From NCBI RefSeq assembly GCF_001413925.1, contig NZ_LBMJ01000001.1:2148001-2212000 (forward strand): DNA of 64,000 bases. Reading direction: 5' to 3'. Shown in pieces: positions 57,724 to 64,000 of this stretch. Every line of letters begins with the position of its first letter. The first letter of the stretch is position 1. The stretch comes from Nonlabens sp. YIK11 (GTDB lineage Bacteria > Bacteroidota > Bacteroidia > Flavobacteriales > Flavobacteriaceae). The notes beneath the pieces are model-generated. The model searched no databases, was not told the DNA's origin, and worked only from the letters and a program-made list of their open reading frames with translations. The position numbers and the translations under genes were made by a program.

Positions 57724-60285
57724 ATGGCACGACTACCCAAACTACAACGATTCGAGAATGAAGTAGCTTCAAAATACCACATATTCAACGGTATTTTTAT
57801 GACGCTACCTTTTGATAACATTTCCAACACTGGTGGATTGCTCCCTTTGTTTCATACGATTTGTAAACAAGGATTTGAGCTTAAGAAAAACCCTACCGAA
57901 ATTGTGGAGTATTTCTATGACCGCTACATGCGAGATACCACGAAGGAAGAAAAGGAACAATTGCTCTTTAGCTTTATTCAGTACATCGAGCGTCAAGTGG
58001 TGCTCTTTGATGCGATTGAAGATGCAGCTTTTGCTACCGTACAAAACCTAGATGGCCGTGGTACCTTGCGAGGCATCAAAGAAGAAGCTGTTGAACACAA
58101 AAAGGAAGCAGAGTTGATTCAGTATCTTAAGGAACTTAAGATCAAGCCAGTGCTTACTGCGCACCCAACGCAATTCTATCCGGGATCTGTGTTAGGAATC
58201 ATCAATGATTTGAGCGCTGCAGTGACTCGCAATGATATTATGGAAGTCAAATTGCTACTTTCGCAATTGGGGAAAACGCCATTCTTCAAGAAGGAGAAAC
58301 CAACTCCTTTTGACGAGGCGACAAGTCTCGTTTGGTATCTGGAGAACGTGTTTTACTATGCGATGGGTAACATCTACGATTATATTAAAATCAATTTTCC
58401 CGATAATCAAGATTTTGAAAATGCACTTATTGAAGTTGGATTCTGGCCAGGTGGTGACCGTGATGGAAATCCATTTGTAACCACAGATATTACGCTTAAC
58501 GTGGCACAGAAGCTACGTTCCACTATATTTAAAAATTATTATAGAGACCTGAGAAAATTAGGTCGCAGGCTCACTTTCAAGGGCGTGGAGCAACCGCTCA
58601 AAAAACTAGAGCTTCAATGTTATGAAGCTATTACGACTGAAGGTGTGTTGGACTTCACAGCTGCAGATTTGCAAAAGGAACTGGAAGACATCAAGAAAAC
58701 GGTAGTAGAGCGTCACAATGGGCTGTTTGCTGCAGATCTTCAATCGCTCATCAATAAGATTCAGTTGTTTGGGATTCATTTTTCTGCCTTGGATATACGT
58801 CAGGACAGTAGTATTCATGATCAGGTGTTTGATGAATTGTTCGCTTTCGCGAAAGCGAAATTCCCCAACAACTATCAGGATCTATCAGAGCCAGAACAAT
58901 TGGAGGCTTTGGCAATCGTTAGCGGCGACCTGACCGAAGATGACCTGGACGATGATTATACGAAACGCACCATAGGTAGCATTAGGGCGATTAAAACCAT
59001 CCAGGAACGTAATGGCGAGAGAGCCTGTCATCGTTACATCATCTCAAATACGCAGACGATCCTGCATATTATGGAAGCTTATGCAATGCTCAAATTGTGT
59101 GGAATGCACCACCCAGCGGTTGATGTAGTTCCATTATTTGAAACCGTTCCAGATCTGGTCCATGCACCAGATGTGATGCGCAAATTGTACGGAAACAAGG
59201 AATATCGAGCGCATTTGACACGTCGTGGAGACCAACAGCATATCATGTTGGGCTTTAGCGATGGTACCAAAGATGGTGGATACTTGATGGCCAATTGGAG
59301 TATTTATAAGGCTAAGGAAGCATTGACGGCTGTAAGTCGTGAATTTGGTATCGAGGTAATATTTTTTGATGGACGTGGTGGACCACCAGCGCGTGGTGGT
59401 GGACAGACACACCAGTTTTATGCTTCTATGGGAAGTAAGATTGAATCCAAACAAATACAGTTAACCGTTCAAGGTCAGACTATTAGTTCTAAATTTGGAA
59501 CGCTCGAGAGTTGTCAATACAACCTTGAGCAGCTCTTAAGTAGTGGAGTTTCCAACGCGATCTACAACAGCGAGGAAAATGATTTTACAGCGGAAGAAGC
59601 TGCTACCATGGATGCGCTGGCAGACTATAGTTATGAAACTTACATGGCTTTTAAGCAGCATCCTAAGTTTTTACCGTATCTGGAAAACATGAGTACGCTC
59701 AAGTATTATGCGATGACCAATATAGGTAGCCGACCCAGCAAACGCGGTAGCAGTAGCGAGCTTAAGTTCAAGGACTTGAGGGCCATTCCTTTTGTGGGAT
59801 CCTGGAGCCAATTAAAACAGAATGTACCTGGTTTTTATGGTGTAGGAACAGCATTAGAAAAGATGAAGGAAGCTGGGAAATGGAGTGAGGTTGAAGCTTT
59901 GTACAAGCACTCTAAATTCTTCCGTACATTACTGGATAATAGCATGATGAGCTTGACCAAGTCTTTCTTTGGTTTAACTGCCTATATGCAAGATGATGAA
60001 GAATATGGAGCGTTCTGGACGTTAATTCACGATGAATATAAACGCACAAAAGCCTTAATGCTGGAACTATCTGGCATGAAGGAATTAATGGAAAACGAAC
60101 CTGCTGGAAAAGCCAGTATTTTGGCTAGGGAAAACATTGTATTGCCATTATTGACCATACAGCAATTTGCCTTGAAACGCATCCAGGAAATGGGTCAGGA
60201 AGATTCTGAAGATCGTAAAATCTACGAGCGATTAGTGACGAGATCACTTTACGGTAACATCAACGCCAGTAGAAACAGCGCCTAG
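57724..60285 (+). CDS. ppc: Phosphoenolpyruvate carboxylase
   Basis: An 853-residue PEPC that refills oxaloacetate from PEP and bicarbonate. Signatures are LTAHPTQFYPGSVLG near residue 146, WPGGDRDGNPFV near 242, and the glycine-rich FDGRGGPPARGGGQTH near 545. The C-terminus ends NINASRNSA, related to the usual GMQNTG end. The palindrome at 58842-58857 is read as AFAKAKF inside the protein. It is a single gene with a TACCTTAG near-match to a -7 box 6 nt before its ATG. Confidence 0.95.
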   Translation: MARLPKLQRFENEVASKYHIFNGIFMTLPFDNISNTGGLLPLFHTICKQGFELKKNPTEIVEYFYDRYMRDTTKEEKEQLLFSFIQYIERQVVLFDAIEDAAFATVQNLDGRGTLRGIKEEAVEHKKEAELIQYLKELKIKPVLTAHPTQFYPGSVLGIINDLSAAVTRNDIMEVKLLLSQLGKTPFFKKEKPTPFDEATSLVWYLENVFYYAMGNIYDYIKINFPDNQDFENALIEVGFWPGGDRDGNPFVTTDITLNVAQKLRSTIFKNYYRDLRKLGRRLTFKGVEQPLKKLELQCYEAITTEGVLDFTAADLQKELEDIKKTVVERHNGLFAADLQSLINKIQLFGIHFSALDIRQDSSIHDQVFDELFAFAKAKFPNNYQDLSEPEQLEALAIVSGDLTEDDLDDDYTKRTIGSIRAIKTIQERNGERACHRYIISNTQTILHIMEAYAMLKLCGMHHPAVDVVPLFETVPDLVHAPDVMRKLYGNKEYRAHLTRRGDQQHIMLGFSDGTKDGGYLMANWSIYKAKEALTAVSREFGIEVIFFDGRGGPPARGGGQTHQFYASMGSKIESKQIQLTVQGQTISSKFGTLESCQYNLEQLLSSGVSNAIYNSEENDFTAEEAATMDALADYSYETYMAFKQHPKFLPYLENMSTLKYYAMTNIGSRPSKRGSSSELKFKDLRAIPFVGSWSQLKQNVPGFYGVGTALEKMKEAGKWSEVEALYKHSKFFRTLLDNSMMSLTKSFFGLTAYMQDDEEYGAFWTLIHDEYKRTKALMLELSGMKELMENEPAGKASILARENIVLPLLTIQQFALKRIQEMGQEDSEDRKIYERLVTRSLYGNINASRNSA
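58842..58857. repeat. Palindrome copy 17, exact
   Basis: Inside ppc, read as AFAKA; full 20-mer form. Confidence 0.98.
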
Positions 60286-60318
60286 TCAACCGCTATCGTT
60301 AAATCCATCCAAATGCGT

Positions 60319-60336
60319 GTTTAAGTATTCTTAAAC
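60319..60336 (+). terminator. Possible terminator after ppc
   Basis: GTTTAAG and CTTAAAC pair around TATT; the following T content is weak. Confidence 0.4.
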
Positions 60337-60394
60337 GTGCATTGATCCTTTTATAGCATTGTATTTTTAAGAAACTAACTTAAAAAACATTGCT

Positions 60395-61018
60395 ATGAGC
60401 GATCCTAAGACTGACGTATTAAAAAAAACTCCAACTGATCATGAGATCCACGATCTCATCAAAAATCGATGGAGTCCACGAGCTTTTGCAGATACTCCCG
60501 TAAGTGATACAGATCTCCAATCTTTATTTGAAGCCGGTCGATGGGCAGCTAGTAGTAATAATTGGCAACCTTGGAATATCGTTTGGGGAAAGAAAGGTAG
60601 CGAAGCCTATGATCGCATCATGAATGTGTTGGTTGAATTCAACCAAGGTTGGGCTAAAAATGCTCCAGTACTGATGCTAGGTGTTTTCGACAAAAAAACT
60701 CCAGATGGTAAGGATAACTTTCATGCTTTACATGATTTAGGTCAATTTAGTGCTAACATGGCGATCCAGGCACAGAGTATGGGAATCGCTATTCATCAAA
60801 TGGCAGGTTTAGATCACGAAAAAGCTCTCAAAGAATTTAAATTTCCTGATACCTATCACGTTGCTACCGCCATTGCCGCAGGATATTATGGTGGAGAAGT
60901 GAGCGATGTTCCCGAAGATTTACAAAAAGAAGAGAAAAGCGAGCGTAAACGCAAAAAGCAAGATGAATTTGTCTTTAATGGAGATTATGTCGAGCGCGCA
61001 GATGTAAGCGAATCGTAA
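60395..61018 (+). CDS. Nitroreductase-family flavoprotein
   Basis: A 207-residue FMN enzyme: IKNRWSPRAFAD is the N-terminal FMN-binding motif, AGRWAASSNNWQPWNIVW the second, and GIAIHQMAGLDHEKA follows. Such proteins reduce nitroaromatics, quinones or aldehydes with NAD(P)H. It leads a set with a DoxX-like protein (12-bp gap) and a reductase (19-bp gap), suggesting electron transfer or detoxification. The C-terminal tail is unusually charged (KEEKSERKRKKQDE). Confidence 0.9.
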   Translation: MSDPKTDVLKKTPTDHEIHDLIKNRWSPRAFADTPVSDTDLQSLFEAGRWAASSNNWQPWNIVWGKKGSEAYDRIMNVLVEFNQGWAKNAPVLMLGVFDKKTPDGKDNFHALHDLGQFSANMAIQAQSMGIAIHQMAGLDHEKALKEFKFPDTYHVATAIAAGYYGGEVSDVPEDLQKEEKSERKRKKQDEFVFNGDYVERADVSES

Positions 61019-61030
61019 AAGCGGCTTTTT

Positions 61031-61423
61031 ATGTCTAATAAGAAACTTGCTTATCACAGCTTCAGACTTGCGATGGGAATCAGCATTTTGATTCATGGCG
61101 CAGTTAGAATACCTAAACTAACTCAGGTAGCTGATGGGATTAGTGCAGAATTTGCAGATACTTTATTGCAAGGAACGCCATCACTTATTGCCGGATACTT
61201 TATTCCTCTTGCAGAACTGTTAGTAGGAATAGGAATCTTGATAGGATGGAAGGTCATACGTTATGCCCTAGCAGCTGGTATCGCTTTGATGGGAATTCTT
61301 ATGATAGGAACATGCCTCATCGAAAACTGGGCAGCTTTACCGTCACAAATAATTCATGCGATCGCGTTTTACCTCTTATTAATGAGTTCATTAACGTGGC
61401 AACCTAGACAAAAAGATTATTAA
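61031..61423 (+). CDS. DoxX-like membrane protein
   Basis: A 130-residue protein with four helices. FRLAMGISILIHGAVRIPKL is the first helix with the typical H-G-x-x-R pattern, and FIPLAELLVGIGILIGWKV the third region. DoxX-type proteins often neighbour reductases of quinones or thiols. It is placed between a nitroreductase and an NADP-binding reductase. Confidence 0.75.
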   Translation: MSNKKLAYHSFRLAMGISILIHGAVRIPKLTQVADGISAEFADTLLQGTPSLIAGYFIPLAELLVGIGILIGWKVIRYALAAGIALMGILMIGTCLIENWAALPSQIIHAIAFYLLLMSSLTWQPRQKDY

Positions 61424-61442
61424 TTATTAAAAAATAGCTGAT

Positions 61443-62075
61443 ATGAAAATTGGAATAATTGGAAGTGGAAACATAGGTGGTAATCTAGGAAAGCATTGGG
61501 CCAAAGCAGGTCATGAAGTATTGTTCTCCAGTAGGCATCCTGAGGAGTTGAATGACTTAGTACGCGATGCTGGTGGCGATGCAAAAGCGGTAAGCGTCGC
61601 AGAGGCTTGGGAAGCTAATGCTGATGCTTATTTACTAGCTACACCATTCTGGGCAGTAGATAAAACTGCCGAGTTATATGCTGGTGAGTACAAAAACAAG
61701 GTGATCATTGATGCTACAAATCCATATCCGGATAGAGATGGAGAAATGGCTCAAGAAGTGAGAGATGGTAATTTAAACAGCAGTGAGTATGTGGCGACTA
61801 GATTCAATACTGCTCGCACGGCCAAAGCTTTCAACACGATTCATGCTGAGCACTTAAAGGAACGCGCTTTTCGCGAAAGCGATAAGCTAGCAATTCCTTT
61901 TGCAGCTCAAGATGAAACCAGTAAACAAACGACCGAACAGTTGATACGCGATATAGGTTTTGATCCCGTATATGTTGGTGATCTTGCCGCTACTAAAGAC
62001 ATGGAAGTGGATCATAAGGTTTACGGCAAGTCCGTCACGGCAGATGAGATGCGTGATCTTTTGGGTGTTAGATAG
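61443..62075 (+). CDS. NADP-binding oxidoreductase (F420-dependent NADP reductase-like)
   Basis: A 210-residue protein with IGSGNIGGNLGKHWAKAGHEV at the N-terminus, followed by SSRHPEEL, the NADP-phosphate-binding SR pair. The family is called F420-dependent NADP reductase-like, but Bacteroidota do not make F420, so another partner is likely. A 17-bp variant of the palindrome (61865-61881) is read as AFRESDK. It closes the nitroreductase set and is followed by a terminator. Confidence 0.87.
   Translation: MKIGIIGSGNIGGNLGKHWAKAGHEVLFSSRHPEELNDLVRDAGGDAKAVSVAEAWEANADAYLLATPFWAVDKTAELYAGEYKNKVIIDATNPYPDRDGEMAQEVRDGNLNSSEYVATRFNTARTAKAFNTIHAEHLKERAFRESDKLAIPFAAQDETSKQTTEQLIRDIGFDPVYVGDLAATKDMEVDHKVYGKSVTADEMRDLLGVR
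61865..61881. repeat. Palindrome copy 18, one inserted T
   Basis: Inside the NADP-binding reductase gene; the extra T shifts the left arm frame so it reads AFRES. Confidence 0.85.
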
Positions 62076-62100
62076 TTACAAGAAACCTTTTATAATGAAG

Positions 62101-62130
62101 AAAGCCACGATTCTATAGGATCGTGGCTTT
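62101..62130 (+). terminator. Terminator after the reductase set
   Basis: AAAGCCACGAT and ATCGTGGCTTT form a perfect 11-bp stem around an 8-nt loop, followed by T-rich sequence. Confidence 0.92.
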
Positions 62131-62279
62131 TATTTTTAGCTAATAAAAACTTACCTCGATTAATGTAGAGGTAAGTCTAAGGCAATGTAAAGTAGTTAAG
62201 TGTTTGCACTAATCAATGTCCCAGTACAGTCACAACTATTAAAAAAGGTCAGGTTTTTAGGGGAAACCTGTATCCCTTT

Positions 62280-62585
62280 TTAAGCAGATGCTACCATCTG
62301 GCGCTGTTGTTCATTAAACATGAAGGCTAATTCAGGTTTAATCGTTTTAAAGGCATTCTTGAAATTTGTACCAGATTGCTCGATGACCACACTGTCATTG
62401 CTCTTCAAACGTATCTGCATCTTAAGCGTGCTGATAAGTTTGTCTCGGTTGTCAAAAGTTCGACTTAGAAAGCAGTAAACTGTAGAGATGTGAGAGTCCT
62501 CTCCCATAAGCTCTTCTAAAGAATCAGTAATAAACTCCTCCAGTTTTTTGCTTCTAGTTAAGTGGTTATAGTTGAAGTGTACCAT
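62280..62585 (-). CDS. HPF/RaiA-like ribosome-associated protein
   Basis: A 101-residue protein beginning VHFNYNHLTRSKKLEEFITDSLEEL, the alpha-beta opening of hibernation-promoting-factor domains. RLKSNDSVVIEQSGTNFKNAF follows as the later strand and helix. HPF-type proteins bind the 30S subunit and silence ribosomes in stress. ATG 62585 (MVHFNYN) is chosen; an earlier in-frame start adds 13 hydrophobic residues unlike the family. Family assignment is moderate since the protein is divergent. Confidence 0.65.
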   Translation of the reverse strand: MVHFNYNHLTRSKKLEEFITDSLEELMGEDSHISTVYCFLSRTFDNRDKLISTLKMQIRLKSNDSVVIEQSGTNFKNAFKTIKPELAFMFNEQQRQMVASA

Positions 62586-62657
62586 ATTAAAATAATTTGA
62601 TACTAATATACCGACTAAAAACACCTAAATATCGATAAACGGGTGTTTTAACACTTT

Positions 62658-63644
62658 TTAGGGCTTTTTATCGGTATTGAGTGACTCTTTAACGTTTTGT
62701 CGATCTTTTTCGTCGGTAGGTTTGAGACTTGAAAAGAGCATTCCTAAGCCTAAAGCGAGAATGATTACCGCAAGAGAAAGCCATTCTGGGAACTCGACAT
62801 GGTGCACTAAAATGAGCTTGATACCTACAAAGGCAAGTATAACCACCAGACTGTAATGTATGTATTGGAATTTATCAAGTAAGTTGGATAGGAAGAAGTA
62901 CATGCTACGCAATCCCATGATCGCAAGGATATTACTGGAGAAAACCAAAAATGGATCTGCAGTGATCGCTAAAATCGCAGGAATCGAATCCAGCGCAAAT
63001 AAAATATCGGTTAGCTCAATAACGATCAAGGCAAGGAATAGAGGTGTAGCAATCCGTTTCCCCATTTTATGGACAAACATTTTTTGTCCGTCAAGCGTGT
63101 TGGTTACTGGAAATAACTTGCGAGCGAATTTATACACATAGGACTTTTCTGGATCAAAATCCTCATCATGCGAGGTCAACATATTGTAGGCCGTATACAA
63201 TAGGAAGGCACCAAAAACATAAGTCATCCAGCTTACCTCATTAATCAATGCCACGCCAAACAATATCATGAGTGCTCTAAAGACAAGCGCACCTACAATT
63301 CCCCAAAATAGAACGCGATGCTGATATTTTAAAGGTATGGAGAAGGATTTGAAGATAACGGCAATGACAAAAATGTTATCGATGCTTAAGGACAACTCAA
63401 TCAAATAACCTGTCACGTATTTAAGAGCAGCATTGGAAGCCGTGAGGTCATCCGGATTTGCGATCCAGCCGTTTTGATAAATGAGGTAAACGGCACCGGT
63501 AAATGCCAGAGCAATTCCTACCCAAAGTGCGGTATATTTTGAGGCTTCCTTGGTGTCAATCACATGTGCCTTGCGATTAAAAACAAATAAGTCGAGCACT
63601 AGGAAAATGCTCACAAGAATGATGAAAGAAACCCAAACAATCAT
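62658..63644 (-). CDS. TerC-family integral membrane protein
   Basis: A 328-residue protein with about eight helices. The TerC core shows YLIELSLSIDNIFVIAVIF, FWGIVGALVFRALMI, and LIVIELTDILFALDSIPAILAIT, with the conserved acidic residues in the membrane. The Alx/TerC group exports manganese and assists metalation of exported proteins; tellurite resistance is only the historical name. A 9-bp inverted repeat lies in its leader. Confidence 0.93.
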   Translation of the reverse strand: MIVWVSFIILVSIFLVLDLFVFNRKAHVIDTKEASKYTALWVGIALAFTGAVYLIYQNGWIANPDDLTASNAALKYVTGYLIELSLSIDNIFVIAVIFKSFSIPLKYQHRVLFWGIVGALVFRALMILFGVALINEVSWMTYVFGAFLLYTAYNMLTSHDEDFDPEKSYVYKFARKLFPVTNTLDGQKMFVHKMGKRIATPLFLALIVIELTDILFALDSIPAILAITADPFLVFSSNILAIMGLRSMYFFLSNLLDKFQYIHYSLVVILAFVGIKLILVHHVEFPEWLSLAVIILALGLGMLFSSLKPTDEKDRQNVKESLNTDKKP

Positions 63645-63659
63645 AAATAGTAGAATTTA

Positions 63660-63700
63660 AAAACGAAGGCTGTAAAAGAAAAAGATTCCTCTACAGCCTT
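63660..63700 (-). terminator. Hairpin between the ArsC-like gene and terC
   Basis: AAGGCTGTA (63666-63674) and TACAGCCTT (63692-63700) are perfect complements. Read on the minus strand it is followed by CGTTTTT, so it can end the ArsC-like transcript; a TATCTTTG box just upstream (63710-63717) would place it in a terC leader instead. Confidence 0.65.
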
Positions 63701-63709
63701 AGTTGTGTA

Positions 63710-63717
63710 CAAAGATA
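63710..63717 (-). promoter_or_regulatory. -7 box upstream of terC
   Basis: CAAAGATA on plus is TATCTTTG on minus, 65 nt before the terC ATG. The hairpin at 63666-63700 lies between. Confidence 0.45.
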
Positions 63718-63722
63718 CAATC

Positions 63723-64000
63723 TTACGGTATGTTTACCGCTGCCGTATCTGTGTCAAAAAATTGAGTGATATCACCATAAAGTTTTGCAACAATGGCTTT
63801 TTTGCCTTTGACTGCAATAGGGTAAATCAACATATCCGGTTCGTGTTGTAGAATTTTGATAGCACCGTCGTTATCCAGTTTCACGTGCTCACCATGTTTT
63901 TGTACAAAAGCACTATGATCTGTTGGGATTAGGTCCTTAACTTGTATACCTAATAGATCTGCGAGTTCTGTGAAAAAAGTGCCCGTCAATTTTTGTTTGG
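63723..64000 (-). CDS. ArsC-like protein (5' partial)
   Basis: The reading frame runs off the right edge of the window; about 92 residues are visible. KLTGTFFTELADLLGIQVKDLIPTDHSAF and ILQHEPDMLIYPIAVKGKKAIVAKLYGDITQFF match the C-terminal half of thioredoxin-fold ArsC/Spx-like proteins in layout (short pieces ELADLLGI and DMLIYPIAV). The catalytic cysteine would be in the missing part. Arsenate reduction is not implied; flavobacterial copies are often stand-alone. Confidence 0.6.
   Translation of the reverse strand, partial: KQKLTGTFFTELADLLGIQVKDLIPTDHSAFVQKHGEHVKLDNDGAIKILQHEPDMLIYPIAVKGKKAIVAKLYGDITQFFDTDTAAVNIP

Noticed and set aside
1..64000. CRISPR array, insertion sequence, prophage or rRNA/tRNA genes
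   Set aside because: No direct-repeat array, transposase, integrase or phage structural gene, and no complete tRNA or rRNA sequence was found by reading.

Overview
The window is a dense, moderately low-GC chromosomal segment of a marine-type member of the Bacteroidota, most likely Flavobacteriaceae. The evidence is the gliding-motility pair gldF/gldG, Bacteroidota-only families (QEGLA-motif peptidase, DUF4294, single-chain SdaA, fused E1 dehydrogenase), TAnnTTTG -7 promoter boxes and the lack of clear Shine-Dalgarno sequences. A genus close to Nonlabens or Dokdonia is a guess. No rRNA, complete tRNA, insertion sequence, prophage or CRISPR array was seen. About 67 protein genes are supported; the first and last are cut by the window ends.

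Layout. 1-4.2 kb: ATP-grasp ligase, N-formylglutamate amidohydrolase-like protein and QEGLA/HExxxH peptidase, overlapping or nearly so, followed by an exported thioredoxin-fold-like protein. 4.3-11.6 kb: PhnA-like protein, gldG-gldF, SAM hydrolase, phoH, purC, and an AT-rich RES-domain gene. 11.9-14.8 kb: proline operon proC-proB-proA with hairpins before it. 14.9-28 kb: transporters, MscS channels, envelope lipoproteins, an OmpA-like protein, an OMPLA-like phospholipase and two orphan histidine kinases. 28.2-36.3 kb: a tightly overlapped arginine operon (GNAT, argG, argC, argD, argF', argB, argE, argH) with a leader carrying a five-codon MRRSC ORF. 36.4-49.3 kb: housekeeping and envelope genes (sdaA, M42 and Ste24 peptidases, RNA methyltransferase, thioesterase, MscS, oxidoreductases, PAP2). 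49.4-51.4 kb: fused branched-chain 2-oxoacid dehydrogenase E1. 51.7-57.6 kb: a compact biosynthetic cluster (flavoprotein, methyltransferase, type III polyketide synthase, FabL-like enoyl reductase, FabZ-like dehydratase, FabF-like ketosynthase, acyl carrier protein). 57.7-64 kb: ppc, a nitroreductase/DoxX/NADP-reductase set, an HPF-like protein, terC and an ArsC-like gene.

The most striking feature outside the genes is a 16-bp perfect palindrome, CGCTTTCGCGAAAGCG. It occurs 14 times exactly and four more times with small changes. Five copies are intergenic and 13 are inside genes, where it reads as AFAKA, RFRES or LSRK depending on frame and usually lies in linker-like protein segments. The most interesting gene system is the type III PKS cluster. 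It looks like a phenolic-lipid or alkylquinone pathway with its own fatty-acid elongation enzymes and carrier, and its promoter seems to give a nearly leaderless transcript.
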